A stretch of DNA of 64,000 nucleotides from Paracoccaceae bacterium (lineage in GTDB: Bacteria > Pseudomonadota > Alphaproteobacteria > Rhodobacterales > Rhodobacteraceae): contig JAJEHS010000005.1 in NCBI GenBank assembly GCA_022823605.1, positions 1 through 64,000 of the forward strand, given 5' to 3'. A program made the translations under genes and the position numbers. Below the pieces are notes generated by a model, which worked only from the letters and a program-made list of their open reading frames with translations, was not told the DNA's origin and ran no database searches. How positions within the stretch are numbered: the first letter of the stretch is position 1; each line of letters starts with the position of its first letter. Shown here piece by piece: positions 45,611 through 54,829 of the stretch.

Positions 45611-46119
45611 CCTTCCCGGAAACCATATTCATCAACAAATGGCATGGATGGTTCAGGGGAACAAAATTTCCCTGCTCTATTGGTCGGAGTGGCATAAGCG
45701 CCGTTAAAACAGAAGGCGATGGTGTTACCCCGGCAGGTGTCTATTCACTTGAGAATGTCTTGTACCGACCAGACAGGGTCTCCCGATTATTCCTGCCACC
45801 ACAGGCAATTCCCATCAGAAAAGGCTATATCTGGTCCGATGATCCCCTGGACCCTCATTACAACAAGTTGATCGCCAATGGTACCAATTGGAAATTCAGC
45901 CATGAAAAGATGTTCAGGGCCGATTCACTGTACGATATTGTCATACCAATCGATTACAACAGAGCCAATCCGGAACCGGACAAGGGATCGGCGATTTTTC
46001 TGCATGTCTGGCGAGGGCCTAGAATTCCCACGGATGGATGTGTGGCAGTTGACTGGGAAACCATGATCTGGATTGCAGGCAATCTCACTGGAGAGACCCA
46101 AATAGTCATCAATTCTTGA
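45607..46119 (+). CDS. L,D-transpeptidase, YkuD family
   Basis: A 170-residue protein with the YkuD catalytic block: histidine in AIFLHVWRGPRIPTDGCVAV and the cysteine seven residues after PT. It would cross-link peptidoglycan by 3-3 bonds or attach lipoproteins. No signal peptide is evident, so either it is very short or the enzyme is exported otherwise; the TTG start at 45607, overlapping ribA, is forced by the frame. Coupled translation with ribA is likely. Confidence 0.85.
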   Translation: MTFPETIFINKWHGWFRGTKFPCSIGRSGISAVKTEGDGVTPAGVYSLENVLYRPDRVSRLFLPPQAIPIRKGYIWSDDPLDPHYNKLIANGTNWKFSHEKMFRADSLYDIVIPIDYNRANPEPDKGSAIFLHVWRGPRIPTDGCVAVDWETMIWIAGNLTGETQIVINS

Positions 46120-46133
46120 GTCAGGTGTCCGGA

Positions 46134-46793
46134 TTACCGTTTGGAATAATCCCGTTCTCCAAAAATGGCTGTGCCAACACGGATGTGGGTTGCACCCATT
46201 CTAACGGCCGAATCAAAATCATTGCTCATGCCCATACTCAGGTTGGATAATCCATTTCGTCTGGCGAGATTGGCAAGAAGGCCAAAGTGCAAGGCTGGTT
46301 CTTCATCAAAGGGGGGTATGCACATCAGACCCAAGAGTGGCAAGTTGTACTTCCTGATTTCTGCTATCAGTTGATCGGTTTCACCAGGCGAGACACCAGA
46401 CTTTTGTGTTTCCTCACCGGTATTTACCTGAACAAACAGGTCCGGGCAGGAACCGATTTCGTCGGCGATACGAACAATTCTGGTGACCAAACTGGTACGG
46501 TCAATCGAGTGAATGCAATCGAAGAGTTGCAAGGCTTGTCTAGCCTTGTTGGACTGCAGGGGCCCAAGAAGGTGTAGTTTGGTTTGAGGATATGTAGTCA
46601 GAAATTCCGGCCATTTGCCGGTAGCTTCTTGGACCCTGTTTTCCCCAAATTCCGTGTGACCTTCTGCCAAAAGGCCCAATACCCTTGCATTGGGTTGCAG
46701 TTTGGAAACGGCAATTATTCGGGTTGAACCAATTGGCCTGTTGGCTTCCATCTCAGCCTTTTGAACCTGGGAAACAATTTCGGATAGAGACAT
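46134..46793 (-). CDS. yggS: YggS-family PLP homeostasis protein
   Basis: A 219-residue alanine-racemase-like single-domain PLP protein from ATG 46793. The PLP lysine is in TRIIAVSKLQPN; further motifs are EFGENRVQEA, LHLLGPLQSNKA, SIDRT and GMSNDFDSAVRMGATHIRVG, all classical. It helps to balance free PLP and has no known enzyme activity. It converges on the L,D-transpeptidase gene. Confidence 0.93.
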   Translation of the reverse strand: MSLSEIVSQVQKAEMEANRPIGSTRIIAVSKLQPNARVLGLLAEGHTEFGENRVQEATGKWPEFLTTYPQTKLHLLGPLQSNKARQALQLFDCIHSIDRTSLVTRIVRIADEIGSCPDLFVQVNTGEETQKSGVSPGETDQLIAEIRKYNLPLLGLMCIPPFDEEPALHFGLLANLARRNGLSNLSMGMSNDFDSAVRMGATHIRVGTAIFGERDYSKR

Positions 46794-47080
46794 TTTGATT
46801 ATAATGACCTTGGTTGGATAATTTTCAGTTATTGATAGCAATATCGTAAATAACCATTACTCCGGCAATTTCCATTTTGAACAAAAAAATTTATATCAAT
46901 CCTGTTGGAACTGGTTAATCAAATAAAATATTTGTAATTATTGAACTGGTAATGAACATAGGTTAATTTAGGAATGTTCAATCTGACCAGATAATTTGAT
47001 GCTTTTATGGCATCAGTTTTTGATTTGTGCCATAAAGGTCAAATCAGTGGCATGGGTCTAAGGACGAAAGGTAACTTGAT
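46794..47080. other. Divergent intergenic region, yggS / DUF3576
   Basis: This 287-base A+T-rich gap must hold the promoters of yggS (leftward) and the DUF3576-leuS operon (rightward). Two short perfect inverted repeats are visible: GATGC/GCATC at 46998-47014 and GATTTG/CAAATC at about 47022-47045. Their role is unknown. Confidence 0.35.
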
Positions 47081-47572
47081 ATGATTAGGACAAAGTCTCT
47101 CGGCTTTATATTGGCACTATTGGTAGTATTTTCTTTGAGTGCTTGTTCAAATGGCTTGAACATCTTTGGGGGTGGGGATAGAACCGTACCAAAGGCAGAG
47201 GAAAAGGCGGAAGTTGAATCCGAGGGAAGACCACAGCGATTGAGAGACCTGTTTCTTATGCAGAATTCCTCCACCGAGTTGAAAGTCAACAGGTTTATCT
47301 GGAAGGCAACTCTGGAAGTACTTGATTTCATGCCCATTGAGGAAGTTGATCCATTTACCGGTGTCATTCAATTTGGATGGGCAACACCACCAGGTGGTAC
47401 CAGGGAGTACCAGGCAACGGTTGTCGTCAGCGATCCTTCCCTGGATGCAAGATCACTCCAGGTTACATTCAGAACAAGAGCAGGAGTGGTTGATCCTGAT
47501 CTGAACAGGGAAATAGAAAATTCCATCCTTGCAAGGGCTCGCCAACTCAAGATTGCAGAGTTGGGCTTCTAG
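47081..47572 (+). CDS. DUF3576 lipoprotein
   Basis: A 163-residue predicted lipoprotein: signal peptide ending FSLSACS (lipobox SAC), then a short flexible stretch and the family core LKVNRFIWKATLEVLDFMP, EVDPFTGVIQFGW and LQVTFRTRAG. DUF3576 is restricted largely to alphaproteobacteria and is of unknown function, usually beside leuS. The leuS gene starts 18 bases later, consistent with an envelope-linked operon with lptE. Confidence 0.9.
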   Translation: MIRTKSLGFILALLVVFSLSACSNGLNIFGGGDRTVPKAEEKAEVESEGRPQRLRDLFLMQNSSTELKVNRFIWKATLEVLDFMPIEEVDPFTGVIQFGWATPPGGTREYQATVVVSDPSLDARSLQVTFRTRAGVVDPDLNREIENSILARARQLKIAELGF

Positions 47573-47590
47573 ACATACCCGGGAAAATTA

Positions 47591-50152
47591 ATGACAGAAT
47601 ATAATTTCCTGGAACAGGAGTGTTTCTGGCAGAGGGAATGGGACAAGGCTGGAGTTTTTGAGGCTTCGTCGGACCGTAGCCTGCCCAAATACTATGTTTT
47701 GGAGATGTTTCCCTATCCTTCAGGGAAAATCCACATGGGTCATGTCCGCAACTATACCATGGGTGATGTCATTGCCCGGTACAAGATTGCCAAGGGCTTC
47801 AATGTGCTTCACCCGATGGGGTGGGATGCTTTCGGCTTGCCGGCCGAAAATGCCGCTCTCAAGAACAATGAACATCCGGACAGATGGACCCGTCAAAATA
47901 TCTCTGAAATGAGAAAGCAGCTGAAGACGTTAGGATTGTCCATTGACTGGAAAAGGGAGCTGGCTACCTGCGACAAGGAGTATTATGGTCAGCAACAGGC
48001 CCTGTTTCTGGACATGATTGACAAGGGTTTGGTTGACAGGAAAACAACCCTGGTAAATTGGGACCCAGTGGATGGAACCGTTTTGGCCAACGAACAGGTT
48101 ATTGATGGAATGGGGTGGCGTTCCGGAGCCAAGGTTGAACAAAAGGAACTCTCCCAGTGGGTATTCAGGATAACCGATTTTTCTGAGGAACTGCTCGAAG
48201 CCATTGACGGGCTTGAGGGCTGGCCGGACAAGGTCCGCCTCATGCAACGAAACTGGATCGGCAAATCCACAGGTCTGGAATTTGATTTTGAAACCATTGA
48301 TTGTCCTGAGGGAATTGACAGGCTCACGGTTTACACAACAAGACCGGATACCCTGATGGGCGCCACCTTTGCAGCAGTATCTCCGGAACATCCACTGGCT
48401 AGGGCGATTGCCAAGAAAAATCCTGAAGTTGAGGAATTCATTCGGGAATGTCGTCATGCTGGTACTTCGGAGGTGGAACTTGAACTGCTCGAAAAGAAAG
48501 GTGTGGATACCGGATTCAAGGTCCGTCATCCACTGGACCCAGATGTAACCTTACCTATTTGGGTGGCAAATTTCATTCTCAATACTGTTGGTACCGGGGC
48601 AATCTTCGGCTGTCCGGCCCATGATCAGAGGGATTTGGATTTTACCAGAAAGTATGATCTACCGGTCATAGATGTGTTTTTTCCCGAGGATTCGGATACG
48701 CCCGTGGCCAATGAGGCCTATGTTCCCCCAAAAACCCAAAGGGTAAGATATTTGCGGAGTTTTGCGGGCGATGAGTTGCAAACGGGTGACGAGGGTATCG
48801 CTGCGGCCATAGCACATTGTGAGGATAGGGGAATAGGCAGGAAGGTTGTCAGATACCGATTGCGGGATTGGGGTATCAGCAGGCAAAGATACTGGGGGTG
48901 CCCCATTCCGGTAATCCACTGCCCCAATTGTGGCATCGTACCGGAAAAAAAGGAAAAATTACCGGTTGAATTGCCAATGGATGTGAGTTTCGAGAAACCC
49001 GGCAATCCCCTAGATCATCATCCAACTTTCAAGAAGTGCACCTGCCCGAAATGTGGATCTGATGCCGAAAGGGAAACCGATACCATGGATACCTTTGTCG
49101 ATAGTTCATGGTATTTTGTACGCTACACGGCACCCGGCGAAAAAACACCAACAAACTTGGCCATGGCTGATTATTGGATGAATGTCGATCAGTATATCGG
49201 TGGCATCGAACATGCCATCCTGCATTTGCTGTATTCCCGTTTTTTTGCCCGGGCCATGCAGCTGACCGGCCATTTGTCAGAAAAGTGCAAGGAACCCTTT
49301 GATTCACTCTTTACCCAGGGGATGGTCAATCATGCCATTTACCAGACCAGGGACAAGAATGGTCGACCGATCTATCACTTTCCCACCGAGGTCGAGGTAT
49401 CGGGAACAGAAGCCAGATTGAAAAGTACCGGAGAGCCCGTTGAGGTTATTCCTTCGGCCAAAATGGCCAAGTCAAAAAACAATATCATAGATCCCCAGAG
49501 TTTAATCAAGCAGTATGGTGCAGATACTGCCAGGTGGTATATGGTTTCAGATTCACCTCCGGACAGGGATATTGAATGGACAACAACAGGGGTAGAAGCT
49601 GCTTCCAAGCACTTGGAACGGGTATGGCGACTTGCCAATGATATTAATTTGATGGATGATGTGGGAACTGCCGATGAGGATTTGAAACTTAAGAAAATCC
49701 TTCACCAGACCATAAACGAATTTGCCAGGGAGATCGAAGGGTTTATCTTTAACAAGGCCATCGCAAGGCTTTATGAACTGTACAATGCGATGGTCAGATC
49801 CAAGGCTAGTGCCAGTGTAAAAAAGGCAACTATGTTAACCTATGCCCAGCTTTCGGCACCGATTACACCCCATTTGGCAGAGGAAATCTGGCGTTTGTTG
49901 GGAGGCGGGGATTTTGTGGTCAAGACCGAGTGGCCCAAAGCCGATCCCGAATACCTGAAGGTGGATCAAATCACCATGCCGATTCAGATTAATGGAAAAT
50001 TGAGATCAAGGATTGAAGTTACCAAGGGTCTTCCAAAGGATCAGGTTCTCAAGATGGTGCTTGAAGATGAAGCTGTTACAAGGTATCTTGATGGTAATGA
50101 ACCTCGTAAAACAATTGTAGTACCAGACAGGATTGTGAATATTGTTGTTTAG
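47591..50152 (+). CDS. leuS: Leucyl-tRNA synthetase
   Basis: An 853-residue class I synthetase. The HIGH motif is [15 protein letters not shown], the KMSKS motif is the variant KMAKSKNN, and the editing domain has [20 protein letters not shown] and [13 protein letters not shown], so proof-reading of non-cognate amino acids is kept. Zinc-type cysteines are in CPNCG and CPKCGSDAE. The C-terminus overlaps the lptE start by 11 bases. Confidence 0.97.
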   Translation: MTEYNFLEQECFWQREWDKAGVFEASSDRSLPKYYVLEMFPYPSGKIHMGHVRNYTMGDVIARYKIAKGFNVLHPMGWDAFGLPAENAALKNNEHPDRWTRQNISEMRKQLKTLGLSIDWKRELATCDKEYYGQQQALFLDMIDKGLVDRKTTLVNWDPVDGTVLANEQVIDGMGWRSGAKVEQKELSQWVFRITDFSEELLEAIDGLEGWPDKVRLMQRNWIGKSTGLEFDFETIDCPEGIDRLTVYTTRPDTLMGATFAAVSPEHPLARAIAKKNPEVEEFIRECRHAGTSEVELELLEKKGVDTGFKVRHPLDPDVTLPIWVANFILNTVGTGAIFGCPAHDQRDLDFTRKYDLPVIDVFFPEDSDTPVANEAYVPPKTQRVRYLRSFAGDELQTGDEGIAAAIAHCEDRGIGRKVVRYRLRDWGISRQRYWGCPIPVIHCPNCGIVPEKKEKLPVELPMDVSFEKPGNPLDHHPTFKKCTCPKCGSDAERETDTMDTFVDSSWYFVRYTAPGEKTPTNLAMADYWMNVDQYIGGIEHAILHLLYSRFFARAMQLTGHLSEKCKEPFDSLFTQGMVNHAIYQTRDKNGRPIYHFPTEVEVSGTEARLKSTGEPVEVIPSAKMAKSKNNIIDPQSLIKQYGADTARWYMVSDSPPDRDIEWTTTGVEAASKHLERVWRLANDINLMDDVGTADEDLKLKKILHQTINEFAREIEGFIFNKAIARLYELYNAMVRSKASASVKKATMLTYAQLSAPITPHLAEEIWRLLGGGDFVVKTEWPKADPEYLKVDQITMPIQINGKLRSRIEVTKGLPKDQVLKMVLEDEAVTRYLDGNEPRKTIVVPDRIVNIVV

Positions 50153-50687
50153 ATGGAAGGTAATCGGACTGGTCATACTTTGCTCGCTGGTCGCTGGATG
50201 TGAATTCTCTCCATTGTATGGTCCGGATTCACCACGGGAATCCTATGTCAATCAAATCGATGTAACGGTAACCGGCAATCTTGATCCAAGAAAGTTTGAA
50301 TCGGTCCTCCTTGATCAGTTCGGCAAACCAACCGGAGAAAGAAGCCATCACCTCACCGTAGACTTTGTTATTACCGACGAAAGCGGCCCCATTATGGGAT
50401 CAGGAGGTGTGCATCAATACATCGTGGTCGGCAAGGCCAAGGTGGCTTTTTTTGATTTGAACAATGGTGATCTGATTTACTCGGATGCCATTAATGCACG
50501 GGCAAGATGGACATCATCCAAAGAAATTGAAATTAATGAAGATGGGATGGTAATGGTGGCAAGGAATGAGGTTCTGGCCAATCTTGAGGCAAGGGATGAT
50601 GCTTTGAACAGACTCAGAAGGTTGATGGCCGACAGGATTTATACCAGAATCATTGCGATAAAGCCAAATACAGACATCCAACAATGA
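50142..50687 (+). CDS. lptE: LPS assembly lipoprotein LptE
   Basis: A 181-residue lipoprotein: helix [14 protein letters not shown] with lipobox, then FSPLYG, the classical start of LptE. It would plug LptD and help to deliver LPS to the outer leaflet. Start is TTG 50142, inside leuS. Overlap with holA is 4 bases (ATGA). The order leuS-lptE-holA is conserved in proteobacteria. Confidence 0.9.
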   Translation: MLFRWKVIGLVILCSLVAGCEFSPLYGPDSPRESYVNQIDVTVTGNLDPRKFESVLLDQFGKPTGERSHHLTVDFVITDESGPIMGSGGVHQYIVVGKAKVAFFDLNNGDLIYSDAINARARWTSSKEIEINEDGMVMVARNEVLANLEARDDALNRLRRLMADRIYTRIIAIKPNTDIQQ

Positions 50688-51697
50688 AACTGTATCCCAA
50701 CCAATTGCCTGCCCATCTGGAAACAGGAAATTGGAAAAGCGGGTATTTGATATTTGGTGAAGATCAGGCACTTGTTGATCAACATCGGGACCGGATTGTA
50801 AATTCTATAGCTGGTCCGAAGGCCATGCAGGAAATGCAATTGGATAAAATTGAAGCCACCGATCTCAGCCAACAGCCTGGCTTGCTGGAATCACTGGTGA
50901 GAGCTCAAAGTTTTTTTGGTGGAAAGCGGGTTGTTTGTCTCGAAAAGGCATCGGACCAGCACAACAGGTTGATTTTTTCCGAATTGGATGAATGGAAAGA
51001 GGGTTTTGCCCATATCATTGTAACTTCGAGCCGCTTGCGACCTTCGTCTAACCTTCGGAAAAGATTCGAAAGTGACACTGACTTGGCTGCCCTTGGGATT
51101 TATACTGAAAACCTGAACCAGCAGGATATTTCATTCCTCCTTAAAGAGGCCAATCTTACAAATGTGGATCCCGATGCTATGAAGCTTTTGGTTGCAGTGG
51201 TCGAAGAACAGGAACCCTCGACCATCAAATCACTGATTGAAAAACTGGCCCTCTACAAATATGAGGATCTAACACCCTTGAGCGAAGAGGACATAAGTGC
51301 CTGTGTTCCCGAGTTTGGAGAGGCCGGATTGGACAAACTTTTGGAAGCGGTTGCAGACAGGAAACTGGATGAAGTGGGACTGTTGTACAGAAAACTGTCC
51401 AAGCAGGACAGTGAACCGGTCAGGGTCTGTTTGTTTTCCAAAAGGAAATTTCGCAATATATTGACCGTGGCAAGCCATGCCGGCGGTCCCGAGGCCGGAT
51501 TGTCCAAGATAAAACCACCACTATTCGGCCCCCGTCGCAACAATATTTTCAGACAGTCAAGACTTTGGGGTGCATCAGGTGCTGAATGGGCTTTACTTGA
51601 ATTGACCAAGGTTGATCAAATTATCCGTGGCTCGGGCACCAAGCCCGTTGAGGTGATTATGGAAAGAACCCTTCACAGGATAGCAGGTTATCACTGA
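50684..51697 (+). CDS. holA: DNA polymerase III delta subunit
   Basis: A 337-residue clamp-loader subunit that opens the beta sliding clamp. The N-terminal [32 protein letters not shown] and the family LVRAQSFFGGKRVVCLE are present, with the C-terminal collar (FRQSRLWGASGAEWALLELTKV). It overlaps lptE and the GST gene by 4 and 1 bases, showing a tight operon. Confidence 0.92.
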   Translation: MKLYPNQLPAHLETGNWKSGYLIFGEDQALVDQHRDRIVNSIAGPKAMQEMQLDKIEATDLSQQPGLLESLVRAQSFFGGKRVVCLEKASDQHNRLIFSELDEWKEGFAHIIVTSSRLRPSSNLRKRFESDTDLAALGIYTENLNQQDISFLLKEANLTNVDPDAMKLLVAVVEEQEPSTIKSLIEKLALYKYEDLTPLSEEDISACVPEFGEAGLDKLLEAVADRKLDEVGLLYRKLSKQDSEPVRVCLFSKRKFRNILTVASHAGGPEAGLSKIKPPLFGPRRNNIFRQSRLWGASGAEWALLELTKVDQIIRGSGTKPVEVIMERTLHRIAGYH

Positions 51698-52287
51698 TGG
51701 ACATCAAGATTTATGGCCACAAGTTCAGCCGTGCCTTCAGGGTCTTGTGGATGTTGGAGGAACTCGGTCTGAATTATGTGAGTTATCCGACCAAACCCCA
51801 CACCAAGGAGTTGCTCAAACTATCGCCCAAGGGGAAAATCCCTGTTGCAGTTGTGGATTCAGTAGTAATTACGGACAGTACGGCGATATTGACTTACCTC
51901 GCTGAAAGCAATTCATCGTTTACCTTCCCGGCTGGTACATTTGAACGTGCCAAGCAGGACAGTTTGACATTCATGCTATTAGATGAACTCGAAACTTGTG
52001 TCTGGAACGCAGCCAAACACAGTTTTATATTACCGTCTGACAAGCGGGTAAGTTCGTTAAAACCCACATTGAAATGGGAATTCAGTCAATCCCTGGAGAA
52101 GATAGCTGCTCACATGAATCTAGAGAATTTCCTGATGGGTGAGATCATGACCATACCGGATTTCATCCTGATCCATTGTCTTGATTGGTCCAAGGCGGCC
52201 AAGTTCAAGGAATTTCCTGAAGCAATTTCGAATTACCATTCCAGAATGGTTCAACGACCAGCTTACCGGAAAGTAGCCAATAGCTAA
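51697..52287 (+). CDS. Glutathione S-transferase-like protein
   Basis: A 196-residue protein with a thioredoxin-like N-terminal domain (HKFSRAFRVLWMLEELGLNY, with the cis-proline site KGKIPVAVVDS and ITDSTAILTYLAE) and a helical C-terminal domain. It resembles GSTs that act on small electrophiles. It shares one base with holA, so it is the last gene of the leuS operon. Substrate unknown. Confidence 0.85.
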   Translation: MDIKIYGHKFSRAFRVLWMLEELGLNYVSYPTKPHTKELLKLSPKGKIPVAVVDSVVITDSTAILTYLAESNSSFTFPAGTFERAKQDSLTFMLLDELETCVWNAAKHSFILPSDKRVSSLKPTLKWEFSQSLEKIAAHMNLENFLMGEIMTIPDFILIHCLDWSKAAKFKEFPEAISNYHSRMVQRPAYRKVANS

Positions 52288-52359
52288 ATGAAAACTGGGC
52301 GTTTCAATATTATAGAATGAGAAAACCCTTTTATCGTGGGTTAAGTCAATTCCAAAATA

Positions 52360-52689
52360 TCAGGCACTGTGCTCGGCAAGATCAAGATCAAAACTATTAG
52401 GATCTTTTGCCTGTAAGGTATCGGCTACCATCTGAGGGTTCCTGTTAATCAATTCCAGCAGGACCAAGGCTGCACGGTCAGGAGATCTTCTTTTCTGTTC
52501 CCATTCCCGCAAGGTACTCACTGCCAGACCATATCGGTTGGCAAAGGCAACCTGGGAAAGTCCGAGTTTTTTGCGGATAGCGGCAACCTCCACTCGGGGA
52601 GGAACATAAACGGCCCCCGGTTTGGCCTCACCCTTGGCAATGGCCAGGGCTTCCTCAGCGCTCTGGACAAGCTCTTTACCAAAACTCAC
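52360..52689 (-). CDS. higA: HigA-type XRE antitoxin/regulator
   Basis: A 109-residue protein whose centre is a helix-turn-helix (VAAIRKKLGLSQVAFANRYG, LAVSTLREWEQKRRSPDRAA), typical of antitoxins that follow RelE/HigB-type toxins. The first ~50 residues (ELVQSAEEALAIAKGEAKP) are the usual leader in this family. The toxin gene immediately upstream is broken (52725-53063), so this antitoxin now lacks an active partner. It probably represses its own promoter. Confidence 0.85.
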   Translation of the reverse strand: MSFGKELVQSAEEALAIAKGEAKPGAVYVPPRVEVAAIRKKLGLSQVAFANRYGLAVSTLREWEQKRRSPDRAALVLLELINRNPQMVADTLQAKDPNSFDLDLAEHSA

Positions 52690-52724
52690 GATTTTCTCCT
52701 TCTTTCTCTTACTTGATCAACTAG

Positions 52725-53063
52725 TTAATTTGCCCGATATTCTTCAGCAATCCTTGGTAACAGATTGGCCAATGCGTTCCGTTCCGATTTTGTCAGGTTG
52801 GCTTTTGTACCCTTGCCATAGACTGCCAACAGAAAAACCGGTACATCAGTGGCTGCGTAATAGTGGATCGTTCGGTAGCCTCCACTCTTTCCACCACCCG
52901 GACTTGCATGCCTCAACTTCATAGCCCCACCAGATCATGTTATTACATTTCCTTCCAAAGGGTTATTGGACAATCTGTTTACGATGGCAATAACCTCTTC
53001 TTCCGAAAGCCCACATCTTTTGGCTTGGGCAAGAAATTGCTATGTCAAAATCACTGAATGCAT
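52725..53063 (-). pseudogene. HigB/RelE-type toxin with two nonsense codons
   Basis: In one frame from ATG 53063 the sequence reads MHSVILT, TAG at 53040-53042, QFLAQAKRCGLSEEEVIAIV, NRLSNNPLEGNVIT, TGA at 52935-52937, then [20 protein letters not shown] to the end. This matches the whole RelE-like toxin family, including the KxRxA(R/S)[10 protein letters not shown] block. The two stops (TAG in place of a probable CAG, TGA in place of a probable GGA) should inactivate it. The segment 52725-52922 alone is only the C-terminal half. Confidence 0.85.
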
Positions 53064-53292
53064 GACGGATTATATACGACAATGCCGTAGTATTGAAAGT
53101 GATTTTTTGAATTTTTGTGAACAAATCTTTATTCCTGTCAATAATCAGGCAGTAGGAAGCAGTCTCCGATCTTAATAACTTGGCCTTCACTTATGTTATT
53201 GATCTCGTAGATTTTCCGCCAGCGTTCATGGCCCCCCAGACCCCCAGATGCCTTTCGGTCAGGTCGGAAAAGTGTGTGTCCCCTTCACGGAG

Positions 53293-53931
53293 TCAGCCTT
53301 TTCGGGGTTCGGAGGCTGTTTCCTTGCCGTCTTGCAACACCTTCCGGACATAATCCTTGGCTGCCCGGATCCTGATGAGTTCGTAAATAGTGGATGGATT
53401 GCTCCTAATCATGGCATTCCAGGACAGGTAGTCATATGGAAAGTACCCTTTGTCATCCCTTGCCTGAATATCGCTTCCCAGCAATATCAAACGTTTGGCA
53501 ATTTCGGGCGTACCATTCATGGCGGCCCAGTGCAGGGGCGTAAGCCCCCAAGTATTCCGGGTATTTATATCGGCACCCATTTCAACAAGTCGGTCAACGT
53601 TTTCAAATCTTTCTGCCTGGACGGCTCGGAACAGGGGTGTCAACCCAAACCTGTCCATGGCATCAATATCCGCACCAAGGCCAACCAGAAGTTCAACAAG
53701 GTCGGGTGAACCTTCGCCAGCAGAATAGTGCAGTGGTGTCAGGCCATCCGATGTGCTGGCATCAATATCCGCACCCTCCCTGAGGCATCTGACAATGTCG
53801 GCTTCCTTGGCGTTGGCATAAAAGGACATCGTCAACCATCCGGAACATGATTGTTCCTGAGCCAATGTATGTGTACCGGTTCCGGCCAAACTGAACAGAA
53901 GGCAGGCAACTAGGGTTGAAAATGATTTCAT
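53293..53931 (-). CDS. Periplasmic ankyrin-repeat protein
   Basis: A 212-residue protein with signal peptide (LVACLLFSLAGTGTHTLAQ) and four ankyrin repeats between residues ~40 and 170: DGLTPLHYSAGEGSPDLVEL, FGLTPLFRAVQAERFENVDR, WGLTPLHWAAMNGTPEIAKR and a last degenerate one. GGGAGG precedes the ATG. Ankyrin proteins in the periplasm generally bind other proteins; the partner here is unknown. Two decayed toxin-antitoxin loci flank it. Confidence 0.85.
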   Translation of the reverse strand: MKSFSTLVACLLFSLAGTGTHTLAQEQSCSGWLTMSFYANAKEADIVRCLREGADIDASTSDGLTPLHYSAGEGSPDLVELLVGLGADIDAMDRFGLTPLFRAVQAERFENVDRLVEMGADINTRNTWGLTPLHWAAMNGTPEIAKRLILLGSDIQARDDKGYFPYDYLSWNAMIRSNPSTIYELIRIRAAKDYVRKVLQDGKETASEPRKG

Positions 53932-53959
53932 GGCTATTTTCCCCTTCCTCCCGATTTAT

Positions 53960-54225
53960 TTTAACTTCTTTCCCATTTCCAGTAAATATTCCTGCGGTGA
54001 TATTCATTATTTCCACCATTTCCCAGGTGAAACGTCAGATGATGCGATATTGTTCTATCCTGGCCAGGTAGTTGAAAGAATTTGTCAACTTCGTGGTATC
54101 CCCCTGCAAAGGATATTCGCAAAGGTTGCCCATCACGCTGTCAAGATATTTGGCAAGTTTCCGGTCTATTCACTTGAGATTTGCAAGTTACATGATCGCT
54201 TCAGTGGTCAATTGAAGCTTTAGTA
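53960..54225 (-). pseudogene. Relic of a RelE/ParE-type toxin
   Basis: On the minus strand, one frame reads IDRKLAKYLDSVMGNLCEYP, LQGDTTKLTNSFNYLARIEQ, YRII, a TGA stop, then RFTWEMVEIMNI. The middle is the RelE/ParE fold signature (xxxPxxxGDxxKLxxxxxYRxRIxxYRII). It carries at least three stop codons, including TAA and TAG-type breaks before the conserved part. A possible antitoxin relic follows upstream. Confidence 0.65.
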
Positions 54226-54249
54226 TTTTGGATACTGTTCAGAAGTTTC

Positions 54250-54420
54250 TCGGATTTCTCAACACTGGCAAAACCATTCTTTCTTGACTCTTCGGCCAGC
54301 TCATCCCATCGTCCTGTCTTCCTCTTCCCTGTCCTTACGGATACGCTCCGTCAGGGCATAAATCACATAATTTAGGGTCTTTCGTCTGAGCCATGTCCTT
54401 CACTTCCTCATGGAAATCAG
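54250..54420 (-). pseudogene. Possible antitoxin relic beside the RelE relic
   Basis: Minus-strand fragments WDELAEESRKNGFASVEKSE and YVIYALTERIRKDREEE, in different frames, resemble the helical end of a small antitoxin. The fragments need frameshifts to join. Upstream of the dead toxin this is the position an antitoxin would occupy. Low confidence. Confidence 0.35.
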
Positions 54421-54829
54421 TTGCAGATCAGCCAACAGTCTTGTTGATTCACTTGTTTACATATCACCTAGGCAAGTAAAACAATAACCGGGTCGAAAGG
54501 GATTTCGCTTGGCCGTTGGCATAAGGGGGCTCCTATAATTTTCTAAAATATAGATGGAGTGAAATTATCAACTATACCAAACCGATAGTGTATTGAATTT
54601 AAACCTAATTGGAAAAAGTACTCGGCTTTAATGTTTACAATCTACATTGTTGTATTAGAAGCAATCTGATCGAAAGATTGATCGACAAATCCAACCTTGA
54701 CATTACAGTGGGATTGTTTTTAACTTTATCATTACCTGTTAGGTTGATTTTGGTTTTAGGTTGTATTGCTCATTAACCTATGCTTGGCGGGTGAGTTCCT
54801 TATTTTCAAGCTAGTCAAGAGTTAACAAA
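54421..54829. other. Intergenic, A+T-rich
   Basis: About 410 bases between the antitoxin relic and the secreted unknown. No gene is visible. A short inverted pair around CTGATCGAAAGATTGATCG (54667-54685) is the only structure noted; the promoter of the next gene should lie in the right half. Confidence 0.4.

Noticed and set aside
52725-53063. TGA read as an amino acid (recoding) in the toxin
   Set aside because: A TAG also interrupts the gene and TGA ends many intact genes here, such as ribA and fbpA neighbours, so mutation is the simpler explanation.
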